Below are positions 22,971 to 34,513 of a stretch of DNA of 64,000 nt, one piece after another. This DNA comes from Heterohyrax brucei (Eukaryota; Chordata; Mammalia; Hyracoidea; Procaviidae): the NCBI GenBank assembly GCA_028571685.1, contig CM053140.1, positions 150,211,701 to 150,275,700 of the forward strand, read 5' to 3'. A program made the translations under genes and the position numbers. The notes below the pieces were generated by a model, which was not told the origin of the DNA, did no database searches, and was given only the letters and a program-made list of their open reading frames with translations. Every line of letters begins with the position of its first letter. The first letter of the stretch is position 1.

Positions 22971-23010
22971 TGTGTGCGTGTGTGTGCGTGTGCGCACACG
23001 CACACACATA
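22971..23010. repeat. GT/CA repeat with 30-bp perfect palindrome
   Basis: Alternating purine-pyrimidine sequence of tgtgtgcgtg units that turns into cacacgcacaca. Bases 22979-23008 are a perfect inverted repeat with no spacer, centred on tgcgca at 22991-22996. Such sequence can form a cruciform or Z-DNA. Confidence 0.9.
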
Positions 23011-23700
23011 CATGCAAATGGTAGGCTTTTTCTTTTAAAGAAGTCTTGAGCTGTTTCAATGCAAAGGGAATGAACACCAGCAGAGAGGTAGATAAAATAT
23101 GGAAAGAATAGCTAAATTAGAAGTTTTTTGTTTGCATATTTGAAATATACAATGATTGCAAGTAAGTTAAGAAAAAATAATTTTCATTACAAAATAAAGA
23201 GGCTAATTTTTTGGAAAAAATGAATGATCTTCATTAAGTACTCTTAAAAATGCTTGCAGCCTTAGCTTTATTTTTTAAAGGGCCAAGATAAACGAAACTT
23301 GAAGTAACACAAAATCAGTAAGTGACAAAATTGATATTTAAACTGTGACCTTCTGAAACTAACTTGTAGCTTTGTCAAATAGGCATTTTAGCTCCTATAG
23401 CGTAATCTCATTTAATCCAGAAAATGTTTTCTGAGGTAAAATATATTTCCTTTTTAAATATGAGAAAATATATACATAAAGATGACACAAATAAGAGAGT
23501 GGCCCTCTTGGAAATCAAAACCAGGTCTATTGACATCTGAAAGTCACAGTGTGGGATTTGTTTGAATTTTTTGGTAATTCGAGGCTTGTAAATCCTTATT
23601 ATAGGTGGCCACTATGCTATTTATATTTTCCTAAGTTGATAAGCCTTTTGTCCACTATCCAATGTTTATTTCTAATCAATCTCATCCAGTTTATAACATT
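23011..23700. other. No feature recognised
   Basis: AT-rich DNA without a recognised element. A 67-codon frame from 23549 has no domain. Confidence 0.45.
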
Positions 23701-23701
23701 T

Positions 23702-23724
23702 GGGGGGGGGGTGGGAAGGGAGGG
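23702..23724 (+). other. G-quadruplex-type motif
   Basis: A run of 10 G followed by tgggaagggaggg gives four or more G3 blocks with loops of one or two bases. This fits the usual sequence rule for a four-stranded G structure on the plus strand. No promoter or gene is visible nearby. Confidence 0.7.
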
Positions 23725-24992
23725 CAGGCTGTTAAAGGCTCTTACATTTTAACAATATGTTAAAAAAAAAGATATAGATTTTATAACTTTCAATTCTGTT
23801 ACAGTTCTTGTTCTTTTGTTTTTGAACTAAGAAAATGTTAATCTAAAAGAAGGCTAAACACATTTTGTTTATTGCTCTAAGAATGTGTGTATAACTGACT
23901 CCCCAGATGTTAGCTCCTGACGTCTTACATTGTGATGTTTTTTCAGCTTTATTTTCTCCAAGGAGAAGAAAAAAATATGAGGTAAAAAATAGACTTTTAA
24001 ATAAAAGCCTATCTGAGAACGTATCTACTGAACACCTGCATTTGAGCAGGAATGAAAAACTTAGGTGAGTGACACATTAGTTATCTCCCACCCACAAGGG
24101 TCAAGTTGTTTGCAGGGTCAACGAATGAGAGTGGGTTGGTGTGAGGGTGGACCTGAAAAGTGGCTTGTACTCCGTTGTCCTTTTTTCAGATGGAATACTC
24201 TAGCATCTGGGTATTTCTTTGTCAGAGAAGTCATTAGAATTTGTGGAGCACTTGTTGGCACCACATCACACCCTAATTTCTTCAAGAACTACACTTTTGT
24301 AATCCAGAGACAGTGGTAGCTTTCCAAAAAAAAAAGAAAAAAGGGAAGAAAAAAAAAAAGAAAGAAAAGGCAACATGAATAGCCTAACCTACTAAACTTT
24401 ATGATTTAGAACTACTAAATTTACAGGATTAGGTAGACTATTAAAAAAGAGAGAGAAATAACATAATTCAACTTGGGGTAAATGGGACAAAATGCGTTTT
24501 TTCTCCTTTTTCTTTTCCTTCCATTCCATTTCCTTCTTCTCTCTCTCTTTAACTTATAAGGGCAAATGCAAAAAGAGCAGAAGAAATTGCACATCATAGG
24601 GTAGAAATACTTACAAATTTGACTTTATTTATGCTTGAAGAGAATTTGCCTAGATTTTGCTAGTTGGGTCTGTAAAGAACTTCAGGAGGTCTTTGTGTTT
24701 CTGAAATCTGAGTGTTGATCTTTTGGATTATAGGGGAGAGGCAGAGTTCTGAGAGTGTCTAATGGTTTGGGGGAACTGCTTGTTTTCAATCTCTTCGGGT
24801 GCTTAATGTTACTTCTTAGATAGAAGACGGAATTTGTTTTTAGATGGTAAGTTGAATTTCCCCTGAAGTTTGTTTGGGTAACCTAGCATAAAAGTAAGGA
24901 AACCTCAATTATCTAATAATTTAGGGCTCTAAAATGATTTAAGAGTAGGAGAAATTATGGTAAACATTTAAAGATCCTCTGTTTACATATTA
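23725..24992. other. No gene recognised; purine-rich tracts
   Basis: AT-rich DNA. A purine-rich A/G tract lies at 24325-24370 and a pyrimidine-rich tract at 24499-24550. No element is recognisable. Confidence 0.45.
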
Positions 24993-25027
24993 CTAGGGGT
25001 GGCCGACTCAACGGCACTTGGCTTGGC
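24993..25027 (+). mobile_element. Ultra-short SINE-tail insert, plus strand
   Basis: Contains ggccgactcaacggcacttg followed by gcttggc, the same terminus seen inverted in the six other short inserts. It directly precedes a normal AfroSINE at 25034. No target-site duplication is evident. Confidence 0.5.
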
Positions 25028-25033
25028 TTTTAT

Positions 25034-25186
25034 GGGTGGCATAGTAGTTAAGTGCTACAGCTGCTAGCCAAAAGGTCAGAGGTTCAGATCTGCCAGATAC
25101 TCCTTGGAAACTCTGTGGAACAGTTCTACTCTGTCTTATGGGGTCTCTATGCGTCAGAATTGACTAGATAGCAGTGGGTTTGTTTT
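25034..25186 (+). mobile_element. AfroSINE
   Basis: Begins gggtggcatagtagttaagt, lacking the first dozen bases. It has cagaggttcagatctgccag as the B-box region and ends tgcgtcagaattgactagat then a gtttgttttttt tail. Confidence 0.88.
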
Positions 25187-26063
25187 TTTTTGTACGTCGA
25201 GACCAAGGTGGTGGGCTAGGCATGAGTATTTCCCCCTCACTTCCTGAAGCCTTTGAAGCGTTGATAAATCCATGTTAAAACAACAATTATCAGAGAATTA
25301 TTCATCTTGTTTTTTTATTATTTTATTACTCCCTGAGAGTAATAAAAACACAAGAAGATGTCATCAGTGGACCAGAAAAGTCCTGTGATGTATGGAATGA
25401 CAAACCCCAGGACAGAAAACAGCAACCAAAATGAAAACAGAAACCAAATGAAACCCAGGGGGAGGGTACGTGGGAGCCTCTCACAGGTGAAGGCCCGGGG
25501 AGGCATTCACATAACTGCCTGGTTAGGGATGAAAGAAATGAGAACTGGGTCATATAATTAGGTTAATTAACTGAAAAGTTGTTTACAAAACAAATGAAGC
25601 AACCTCTTTCCCTATTTCATGTGTGTCAGTGAGCAGCATATCGTCCCATGGCAACCTTGATAACTGGTTTCTAAACAAAGGGAGAGATTTTCCTGACTGC
25701 AGGGGAAGGCTAGGTTTTAAGAGACTAGAGTTTTTGAGGGAATTCTGGACAACTACAAAGGAAATAGAAAGAAAGAAAAGGGTAGGAGAACTGTAACAAT
25801 GTCCCCTACCCCTCCCTTTCTCAGTAATGAGGTCCAGAGCTAGTTTGTCCTCTCCCTAAGCAAAGACCTGAAGAAAACTTGCCTTTTAAAAAGACCCATG
25901 CACTTATATAGCCTAGAGTTCAAACTTCTTCCGGGTGTGTGTGGGTGTGTGTGTGTGGGTATGTGTGTGTGTGTGTTGCAAGGGGGACAGTGTAGCATGT
26001 ACTTATACCTTATTCAATAAATAAGTACTAACTACGTGCCAACTATGTGACAGTGTTCTAAGC
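25187..26063. other. Unassigned DNA with a TG repeat
   Basis: A (TG)n tract with interruptions lies at 25936-25979. Bases 26005-26050 (attcaataaataagtactaa) resemble an L2-age 3' end. No gene. Confidence 0.5.
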
Positions 26064-26225
26064 AAACCAAACCCGATGTCATTGAGTCAATTCCAACTAA
26101 TAGAGACCCTATAGGACAGAGTAGAACTGCTCCCATAGAGTTTTCAAGGATCACCTGGTGTATTTGAACTGCCGACCTCCTGGTGAGCAGCCATAGTGCT
26201 TAACCACTATGCGACCAGAGTTTCC
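26064..26225 (-). mobile_element. AfroSINE, full length
   Basis: Minus-strand copy. Tail at left (aaaccaaacccgatgtcatt), then tcaattccaactaatagaga, and head at right (ccactatgcgaccagagttt). Confidence 0.9.
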
Positions 26226-26867
26226 AGACAGTATTTTAGATAGTGAATAACACAGGGCTGTTACTATCATCACTTTATATTTTATTCTCCAGTGGGGAAA
26301 CATTTATCAAGCAAGTAAACCCGGTTGACATACGGTATATTCGAGTATTACATATTGCCAGTAAGAGAAAAAAATAAAGCAGGAGAGGAAGCCTATGAGT
26401 GAAATGGAGCTGTGGTGGTAGATAGAGTGGCCAGGAAGGACCACTGGAAGAAGAGATGTTGAACAAAAACCTAACAGAATTGAAACAGAGAGCCCTGAAG
26501 AGGAAGAGTCAAAAGAAATCATTGTTGTAAAACCTCTGCAGCAAGAATGAGTTTGGTGTGTACAGGATCAGGGAGAGCTGGCTGCTGTGCAAGAGATGAG
26601 TGACAGACAGTAGGCACAGCTGCACAGCCAACTGAGAAAAACTTCCTATTCTGGTCAATAACATTCCTCACATATAATCTGAATAATCAATCAAGGATCA
26701 ATAGACCCTTTAAAGAGCCAAAATCATCTATAGAAGAAGCAGGATGAAGGCCATATCTAAACCCTAAAAAAAGGATTGCAGTATAAGGAATAGGAGGAAA
26801 AACAATTTTTTTGTTTTAATTTTTAAGTAAAATACTATGAGAACCATAAAATAGGAATTGCCTTCTT
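26226..26867. other. Ancient repeat remnant, otherwise unassigned
   Basis: Bases 26230-26600 (aagcaggagaggaagcctat, then ggccaggaaggaccactgga) resemble an old mammalian-wide repeat. No frame is conserved. The rest is AT-rich and unrecognised. Confidence 0.4.
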
Positions 26868-27052
26868 CCTGCAGTCTGTTCTGACTCACAGTAACCCTGC
26901 AGGACAGAGTAGAATAACCTCATAGGGTCCTCAGGGCTACAAATCTTTATGAAAGCAGATTGCAACATCTTTCTCCCACGGGATGGCTGGTGGATTTGAA
27001 TCGCTGACCTTTTGCTTGCAGCCAAGAGCTTCAAGCTCTGTGTCACTAGGTA
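26868..27052 (-). mobile_element. AfroSINE, long variant
   Basis: Minus-strand copy containing the long middle (tttatgaaagcagattgcaa and cccacgggatggctggtgga) and head gcttgcagccaagagcttca at the right. Confidence 0.85.
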
Positions 27053-27081
27053 TCCTTAAAAATAAGAATTAAAGCAAACAA

Positions 27082-27185
27082 ACAAAACTCAAACCCATTG
27101 CTGTTGAGTCGATTCCGGTTCAGAGTGACCTGAAAGGACAGTGTACAGCTGTCCAAAAGGGCTTCCAAGGAGTTTCTGGTGGGTA
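27082..27185 (-). mobile_element. AfroSINE, head missing
   Basis: Contains tail caaacccattgctgttgagt and the following gattccggttcagagtgacc, then stops near ccaaggagtttctggtgggt. The tRNA-like head is missing. Confidence 0.8.
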
Positions 27186-27296
27186 AAAAAATAAGAATAG
27201 GCAACTATAAAAAAGGAAGCAAGCTGAAGATCTTAGAAACCATTAAAATACTGCTTTGAACTTCTATGCATATAACTATAACATCTATAAAGATAT

Positions 27297-27845
27297 TGTT
27301 ATGAATTGAATTGTGCCCTCCCAAAATATAGATCAACCTGGTTAGACCATGATTGCCAGTACTGTGTGGTTGATGTAATTTTCCTATGTGTTGTAAAGCC
27401 TGATCTTGGAGTGTGGTTAAGGAGGCAAGATCACGTTGTATTAAAGAGGATTAGGGTGAGGTGTAACACTCTTTCTCAGGTTACCTCCCTGATCCAATGC
27501 AAATGGAGTTTCCTTGGGTTGCGGCCTGCATCGTCTTTTATCTTACAAGAGATGAAAAAGAAAAAAGGAAGTGAGTAGATCATTAGGAGCCTGATAACAC
27601 CAAGAAAGCAGTGCTGGGAGCAGAGTGAGCACTTTGGACGTGTGGTTCCTGCTGGAGAAGCTACTCAACCAGGGGACTATTGATGATAATGGCCTCCACC
27701 AGAGCTGACAGAGAGAAAACATTTTCCTGAAACGGACACTCTGTATTTAGACTTTTAACCTACTGAACTGCAAGTGAATGTATCGTTTGTTCAAGCTATC
27801 CACTCGTGGTATTTCTATTACCGCAGTGCTAGATAACCAAGACAG
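27297..27845 (+). mobile_element. Solo LTR-like element, copy 3
   Basis: The most complete copy at its ends: it starts tgttatgaattgaattgtgc and ends agataaccaagaca, i.e. TG...CA. Flanks gatat (left) and gctat (right) match in 4 of 5 positions, a possible 5-bp target-site duplication. The usual AATAAA is mutated (aagtgaatgtatcg). No internal retroviral genes are present. Confidence 0.7.
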
Positions 27846-28736
27846 CTATAAATATCCTTTCTAATGAACTAAAATAGATGAGGGTTTACCAGAAGCTAGC
27901 CAAGGTGGATCAATCTCAGTCAAAATCTCAGAATGTGGTCTTATGAGAAGATCAGAATATCAAGTGCTGCTCTCTCATCCTTGATGAGCAAAGTACTGAA
28001 GTTGTTAAACCCACCTCACTACACTCATTTAATGAGCATTGCGCTTGGAAATTAAGGCCTAGTCAAGTTGTTACATATTTCGGTGGGGGACACAGTTCAG
28101 TCGTTAAGAGAGATTCTTAAAGTTTTAGAGAAAAGTAAGGTGAGGAATATTTAATTATTACCTCTCGTAATTATTAGCTTGCTAAGTAATACTTTGGAGA
28201 ATACAATGACTACTCTGAAAGTAATGAATTCTCAAAATTGTTATCTGTGCGCAGTTGGCCCTTTTTATTCTGCTTAACTTTAGATTCTTATTTTATTATT
28301 GAGAGTCTCTCATCAGCCTGGAATAGTCATGTTAGAATAAAACAAAACAAATGAACAAACAAACAAACAAACCAAAAAACTCCATCAAAATACAGTAGAC
28401 CAGTCTATACTTTCTTCCATTGTCTCCCAAAGTTGATGTTTATGAGTATGTCTTTTTTTATGTTTGTGTGTGTATGTCTACGTGTGTACATAGGAACAAC
28501 TAAGAAAGAGGGTCTGAGATGGAAGTTTGCAGTTCCTTCAAATCAAAATTCCCTACTGACTGTGAATGAGATTAAGAGCAATCCAGAACTCCCCATGTAT
28601 CCCACTGTAAAACATAGAGATATCTGAAACCGACAAGTTGGCCTATCCTGAGGTCTCTGTGGTGTGGGTTGAGGTCACCCTCTAATAAAAGCTGCAGAAT
28701 AGCAAATAGAGACTTCCAGTGGTTCATAATATGAAT
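27846..28736. other. Unassigned DNA, A-rich simple repeat
   Basis: An (AAAC)n-like tract lies at 28336-28380. No gene or recognised element otherwise. Confidence 0.5.
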
Positions 28737-28850
28737 CAGAACTCCATAGAACAGAGTAGAATTGCCCCATAGCATGTCTAAGGAGCAGCTGGTGGCTTTG
28801 AACTGCTGACTTTTTGGTTAGAAGCTAAGGTCTTAACCACTCACTGTACC
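28737..28850 (-). mobile_element. AfroSINE, tail-truncated
   Basis: Minus-strand copy with ccatagaacagagtagaatt and head tttggttagaagctaaggtc. The tail end is degraded. Confidence 0.8.
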
Positions 28851-31147
28851 CATGATACTGCTCAGAGTGCAGATTATTTGTCATATCAAGAACCAAAGTG
28901 GGAATAAGATCACTGGCAAAAGGGGTCGTGGAGCTCCCCTCAAAATTAAAGCTCAGACTGTGTGTTGACCACCCACAGATCTCAGCAGCAGATGTCAGTA
29001 TGACAGTCCGTAATCAGTACACTAGTAATGACTCAGAGGACACAACAAAGACCAACTAGAACTCAGATGGCGGTTCATACTTTTGGTTCTACCACCACCG
29101 TTACAACCAAGACAAATATACTAAACACAAATTAGAGATGCCATCTCAGAATTAGAGAGGAGATTGCCGCTAATTCATTTAATTATCTGAAGCACTGTAG
29201 CAGTCATTACAACTATCTTTCCAAAGCCAAGATTTTAAAAATCACACATTCAAAGACTGATCAACTTGGCTATAGCTACAAAGCAAAGAAATGTCATAAC
29301 TAGGATTAGCATTTGATAAGTCTGAGTCCAGGGATCAAGTTAGTATTATAATTTCCTGCTTTACAGTCAAGTGAAAAACAGCGGGAATACAGAGATCAAT
29401 AAAATACCCCCTTCCCTTGAGAACTTAATCAAACAGGTATATAAATATATGATTATAGCCCTTTAAAAAGGGATCTACAAACCACTCTTAAGAGATTAAG
29501 GGAGGATAGCTTCAACAGGAATAAGATATCCATGTGACAACACAAGATTGAACAACTAGTAATATATACATTGTGTCATATATACATTGTCCATTTCAAC
29601 CCTTGTATGTAAATCAAACCTAAGTACTAAGCAACAAACTGAAAATTTCAGTTATTCCGGTATTCCAGCTTGTTTAAATTAATGTCGAATTTTATTATTC
29701 CATTTTCAGCCTTGTTTCATCTTCCATACCAGATGTTTACCATATGTTCCTAGAGTATGATATTATCGAATTCATTTAAATCCAACAATTAAGAAAATGT
29801 TTAATTCTTTCTGAAAAAATGAATAAAGTATTTTCAGAAGAAGTATGTTTGATGTAAGAATGAAGTTATTAGGCATGCAAGAAAAGAATATGTTCTAGAA
29901 ATAGGGAAAATATCTAGTGAGTAACAATGAATTAATTAAATATAAACTTGTTTTAATACTTTTCTTAGTATGAGGGATATATAACAATATCTAAGATAAA
30001 AGCCTAAAAACATAATTTTGGTACATTTAACATTTTTACTATTGTTCCTGTTTTGTTCTTTACAGAAGAGAAATATATGTTTTTGTCTTTATGCAAAGTT
30101 TTATTCAGTATGACTTAAATCTAGTTTTTATTTTTGAATAATCTCATCCACTAGTGATACTATCAACATGTGTTGACAAAGTACATTGAATTAATTTCTC
30201 TTACGTGAAGATTTATACGAACTCATCAGTTTCACAGCATCGCCTGCTGAAATCTCAAATTTTCATTTATGGAAAAATACATAAATAAGTTTGCTTTTTG
30301 TGAAATTTATGTAATGATTATTTAATTAGCACTTTCTCCAAATGAGGTCTAAATCTAAATGCATTCATTTACTATCATAAACTTTAGGATCTACCATTAC
30401 ACCTCATAGATGCCTCAGTGTCAGCATCTTAAATAACTCAATGTTATTGTCAAAACATAGTTGCTTTTTTTTTTTTTTTTCACTATGTTTGCTGTCCTTG
30501 GAGTGCAGACTTACAGAACTTGAAGTAAGTGATCAAATTAGGGAGAAGAGTTTTCAGAAATATTTTCAGTAAGCCATCAGGCCCAACAAAAAAAAAATTC
30601 TAGAGATAAGCTCTTCCAGCTAGCATATACACAGAAGGCTTAAAGAAATTGAAAAGATTTGCTTGGAATCCAGGCAGGGAAACAAGAATTCTGCAAACAA
30701 TAACTGTTCATGCTTTCCCAGAGGTTAATTAGATCATTAAATATCTATAAGAGAAGTACCCAGGGACACTGGCTTGATAAAGGGAAATACTTGGTAATAT
30801 TTATACACAATTTACTAAAAGCTGGGTATAAAAATGACAAAATAAAAATATATAGCTTAGGTAGAAAAGAACTGGAAAAAAATTAAAAACAAAATCAATT
30901 TCCAGGAAAAGAAAACTAATGAATTGTTCTTTTCCTAACTTCAAATATAATATAAAGATTTAGCAGTGATTAACTAGCAGAATGACTTCTGCTATTTCTG
31001 ATTACCTTTCCTTGATCAATGATGTATCACATACACATAATTTATTAGAGTTAAAAAGTATCTTTCTAATACATGAGCAAATGAAAGTCCAGACAATTTA
31101 ATAGACCAAAATATACTTTAAAATCTCATATTTTAGAGTTGGAGAGC
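28851..31147. other. Long unassigned stretch
   Basis: 2.3 kb of AT-rich sequence with no recognised repeat or gene. It includes a 16-T run at 30465-30480 and a small tandem (catatatacattgt doubled near 29557-29590). It may be unique sequence. Confidence 0.45.
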
Positions 31148-31649
31148 ATCTTGATTATCTAGTGGCCCTGTACCACAAATACCACAAGTGAATGGCTTTA
31201 ACAAACAAGTTTATTCTGTTTTTGTCTAATAGGCTAGAAGTCCAAATTTAGGGTGCCAACCCCCGAGGAAGGCTGGGTTTCCCTTTATGTCTTCTCTGGT
31301 TGAAAGACTTTGTCCTCAGTATTCCCTAGTTGAGGAGCTTCTCACAAAGGGGCACCAGGTCTCAAGGACACACTGTGCCTGGCTGTTGCTTCTTGGTGGT
31401 GTGAGGTGCTTATGTCTCTCTGCTCACTTTTCTCTTTTATACCTCAAAAGATACTAGTGTAAGTTGTACACTGAGTTTACATAACAACCGTTAATCCCAT
31501 CTCTTCAACATCATAGAGATAGAATTTATAACATATAGGAAAATCATACCAAATGACAAAGTGATGGACAATCACTTAATACTGGGAATCATCATGACCT
31601 AGCCAAGTTGACAGATATTGGGGGGTGGGGCACAATACAATCTATAACA
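31148..31649 (-). mobile_element. Solo LTR-like element, copy 4, inverted
   Basis: Reverse-complement copy of the same LTR family: it starts near tcttgattatctagtg and contains accacaagtgaatggcttta and ctttatgtcttctctggttg. It ends ...caatctataaca. Flanks agagc and agagt are a 4/5 match. It is useful because it shows the family has defined ends in both orientations. Confidence 0.65.
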
Positions 31650-32284
31650 AGAGTTGGGACCTTTTCTTTTAGTAATTTTGTATTGGAATTTGTTCTTGCA
31701 GAACCTACACTCTTAACTAGGGCAACAGACACCTAAATAACTATGACAAAGTCACATAAATATTTTTTATAAGATTTCCTTTTAGAATCAAGAACAGGGA
31801 ATTGTTTCTAGAAGGAAAACAAGGAAGGCTTTTGAAAATAAATGTCACTTAACTGGGGGTTAAATGATAGAAAGATATCAACTCTGAAGAGTTGAAGGAA
31901 AGATTTCAAACAGAGGTATTAAAGAAGTATGAAAAATGTGGCCTGTTCAAAGAATCTCTTCCATATATTTTCACAGAGAATTTTGTTTTTTATACATTTG
32001 TCATCTCCCTGGACATTAAAATTAAAATTTTTTGAAATTCTAAAGGTGATAGGACACGCCAAAACTTTTTTTATAGTACCATTGAGGCATATCCACTTAA
32101 AAAAACACTTTACTTTGATTCAGCAGACAGGAAAAAAGATATTAACTTTGCAATACAAGGACTGAATGAATAGGAAACAACATGTAAAAATTTGTCACTG
32201 TGCATTAATTCTTCATATCAACTCATGGGAAAGAACCAACCCCAAGTGCACTGAAAACTAGAGTAAAAATTTTGGTCTCCAATG
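31650..32284. other. No feature recognised
   Basis: AT-rich DNA. A frame at 31929-32165 has no recognisable domain. Confidence 0.45.
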
Positions 32285-33545
32285 TTTTCACAAAATTTTG
32301 CACAAGATCTTTCAAACATGACTGCAGCAGTATATTAAACTGAATTCAAGCTGTATTTGGAAAAGGACATAGAACCAGGGATACCATTGCTGATGTCAGA
32401 TGAATCATGTCTGAAAGCAAAGAACACCAGAAAGATGTTTACCTATGTTTCATTGACTACACAAAGGAATTTGACTGTGTGGATCATAATTAGTTATGGC
32501 TAACATTGTGGAGAATGGGAATTACAGAACCCCTAGTTGTGCTCTTAAGAAATCTGTATATGGATCATGAGGCAGCCATGTGAATAGAATAAGGAAACAT
32601 AGCATGGTTTGAAGTCAGGAAAGGTGTGCATCAGAGTTGTATCCTTTCACCATACTTTTTCAATCTGTATGCTGAACAAATAATCTGAGAAGCTGGATTC
32701 TACAAAGAAGAATGGGATGTCCAGATTAGAGGATGACTCATTAACAACCTGCATTATGCAGACGAAACCACCTTACTTGCTGGAGGTGAAGAAGATTTAG
32801 AACACTTACTGATGAAGATCAAGGACCACAGCCTTCAGTATGGATTGTACTTCAACATCAAACAAACAAAATTCCTCACAACTGGACCAGTAGGCAACAT
32901 TGTCACAAATGGAGAAAGGATTGAGGTTGTCAAGGATTTCATTTTACTTGGATCCACAATCAATGCCCATGGAAGCAACAGTTGAGAAATGAAAAGATGC
33001 ATTGCATTGGGAAAATCTACTACAGATTATCTTTTTAAAGTATTGAAAAGTAAAGATGTCACCTTGAAGATTAAAGTGCACCTGACCCAAGTCATGATAT
33101 TTTCAATTGCATCATATGCATGTGAAAGCTGGACAATGAACAAAGAAGACAGAAGAATTGATGTCTTTGGATTCTGGTGTTGGAGTGGAATGTCGAATGT
33201 ATCAAGGACCACCAAAAGAACAAACAGCTCTGTTCTGGAAGACGTACAACCAGAGTGCTGAATGGAAGCAAAGATGGCAAGATTGCATCTTACATACTTT
33301 GGACATGTTGTCAGGAAGGATCAGTCCCTGCAGAAGGACATCACACTTGGTAGAGTGGAGGGTCAGTGAAAAAGAGTAAGATCCTCGACAAGATGAATTG
33401 ACACAATGGCTGCAGCAAAACACTTAAACATAAAAATGACTGTGGACATGGCAGAAGACTGGGCAGTGTTTTTTTCTATTGTTTATAGGGTTGCTATGGG
33501 TCAGAACCGACTTGCTGGCACCTGAGAACAATAACAACAGCAACA
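32285..33545 (+). pseudogene. RTE LINE, reverse transcriptase to 3' end
   Basis: 5'-truncated RTE copy. It starts inside the reverse transcriptase (ttttgcacaagatctttcaa), with the polymerase motif reading YADE at 32755-32766 where YADD is expected. The C-terminal region (SYACESWTMNKEDRR in the frame from 32989) follows, then the 3' box ttgctatgggtcagaaccga and an acaataacaacagcaacaac tail. Frameshifts and stops break it into pieces. Confidence 0.85.
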
Positions 33546-33975
33546 ACAATATTTTAGCATATTCAGAAATAATGCTGAATTTTCATTTTATTTTGTTCTG
33601 TTCCACCTTCCAGACTAGATTGTCCCTATAGGTCATTTGTTTATGAAATTACCAAGTTAATTTCTAAATCTAGACTCCAAATACACTTCTTGTACTGGCT
33701 GACAGAATCCTATGCCAATCAGAATTCTCATCTAGGTAAATTTTCTACTCACATACTAACCTATATAACAAATAATCTGACTTCTTGCCAACCTGGATCC
33801 ATATGGGGAGAGTGTGCCCCTTTGTAACAGTGGTAAGAAAGGCACTCAGTAGACAAAACAAACACTGGTCTCTGTGCAAAGACAGAACACCTGGACTCAT
33901 CATTCTTTTGGACACCTGGTGAGCCCCTGCTATGCTAGGAAATTTTGAAAAGATTTATGAATATAATATGACATA
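33546..33975. other. No feature recognised
   Basis: AT-rich DNA between the RTE tail and a short SINE-tail insert. Confidence 0.45.
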
Positions 33976-34013
33976 GCCAAGCCAAGTGCCGTTGAGTCGG
34001 ATATAACTTCCTA
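33976..34013 (-). mobile_element. Ultra-short SINE-tail insert (38 bp)
   Basis: Begins gccaagccaagtgccgttga and ends near cttccta. Flanks aatatgacata and aatatggaatg match at 8 of 11 positions, a possible decayed target-site duplication. Confidence 0.6.
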
Positions 34014-34323
34014 AATATGGAATGATGGAAAAGAATAGTCAAATTTAAGTACCTTTATTTATACTCTATTTCTTCATTCATACGAGGTCTGACATTTTCA
34101 ATACTGTTATGTTTAGACTGTTAAAGCAATATGATTTCCTGGAAATCACAGAAGAATAAAGGCAAAAGCCTGAAAGTTGAAGACTTAAATGGCTTGCTGG
34201 AATAGGAATGATTCAGATGTTTCTTAATTTTTCATTATCTTATCCTGCATTTTGCAATTTTTCTTATAGGTGTATGCAGGTAGATCTAGATTTAAATTAT
34301 AAAATAAAAGTTTGAATACTTTA
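34014..34323. other. No feature recognised
   Basis: AT-rich DNA, no gene or element identified. Confidence 0.45.
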
Positions 34324-34513
34324 GAGGGTAGAGAAGAGGGTGAAGAAGAGGGCACAAGTACTGGTTGAGTGGATACTAGAAGGAAAGAGTGAAAAAAAGT
34401 GCTGCCACAGGGTAAGGAGAGAAGATAGAGTTGCAGAGAGCCAGGCACTCAGAGTTCTATATGGCAAATTGACTTGGATTGTAAAGTTTCACTCAATCAC
34501 AGTAAAAAAAAAT
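34324..34513 (+). mobile_element. L1 3'-end fragment
   Basis: Matches the last 0.2 kb of the full L1 at 36698-43439: gtgctgccacagggtaagga against gtgtactgtcaccggacagg, then tgacttggattgtaaagttt and tcaatcacagtaaaaaaaaa. A typical severely 5'-truncated L1 insertion with A-rich tail. Confidence 0.75.

Noticed and set aside
28336-28380. Possible repeat array resembling CRISPR spacing
   Set aside because: It is a simple A-rich (AAAC)n tract, with no repeat-spacer structure. The window is mammalian.
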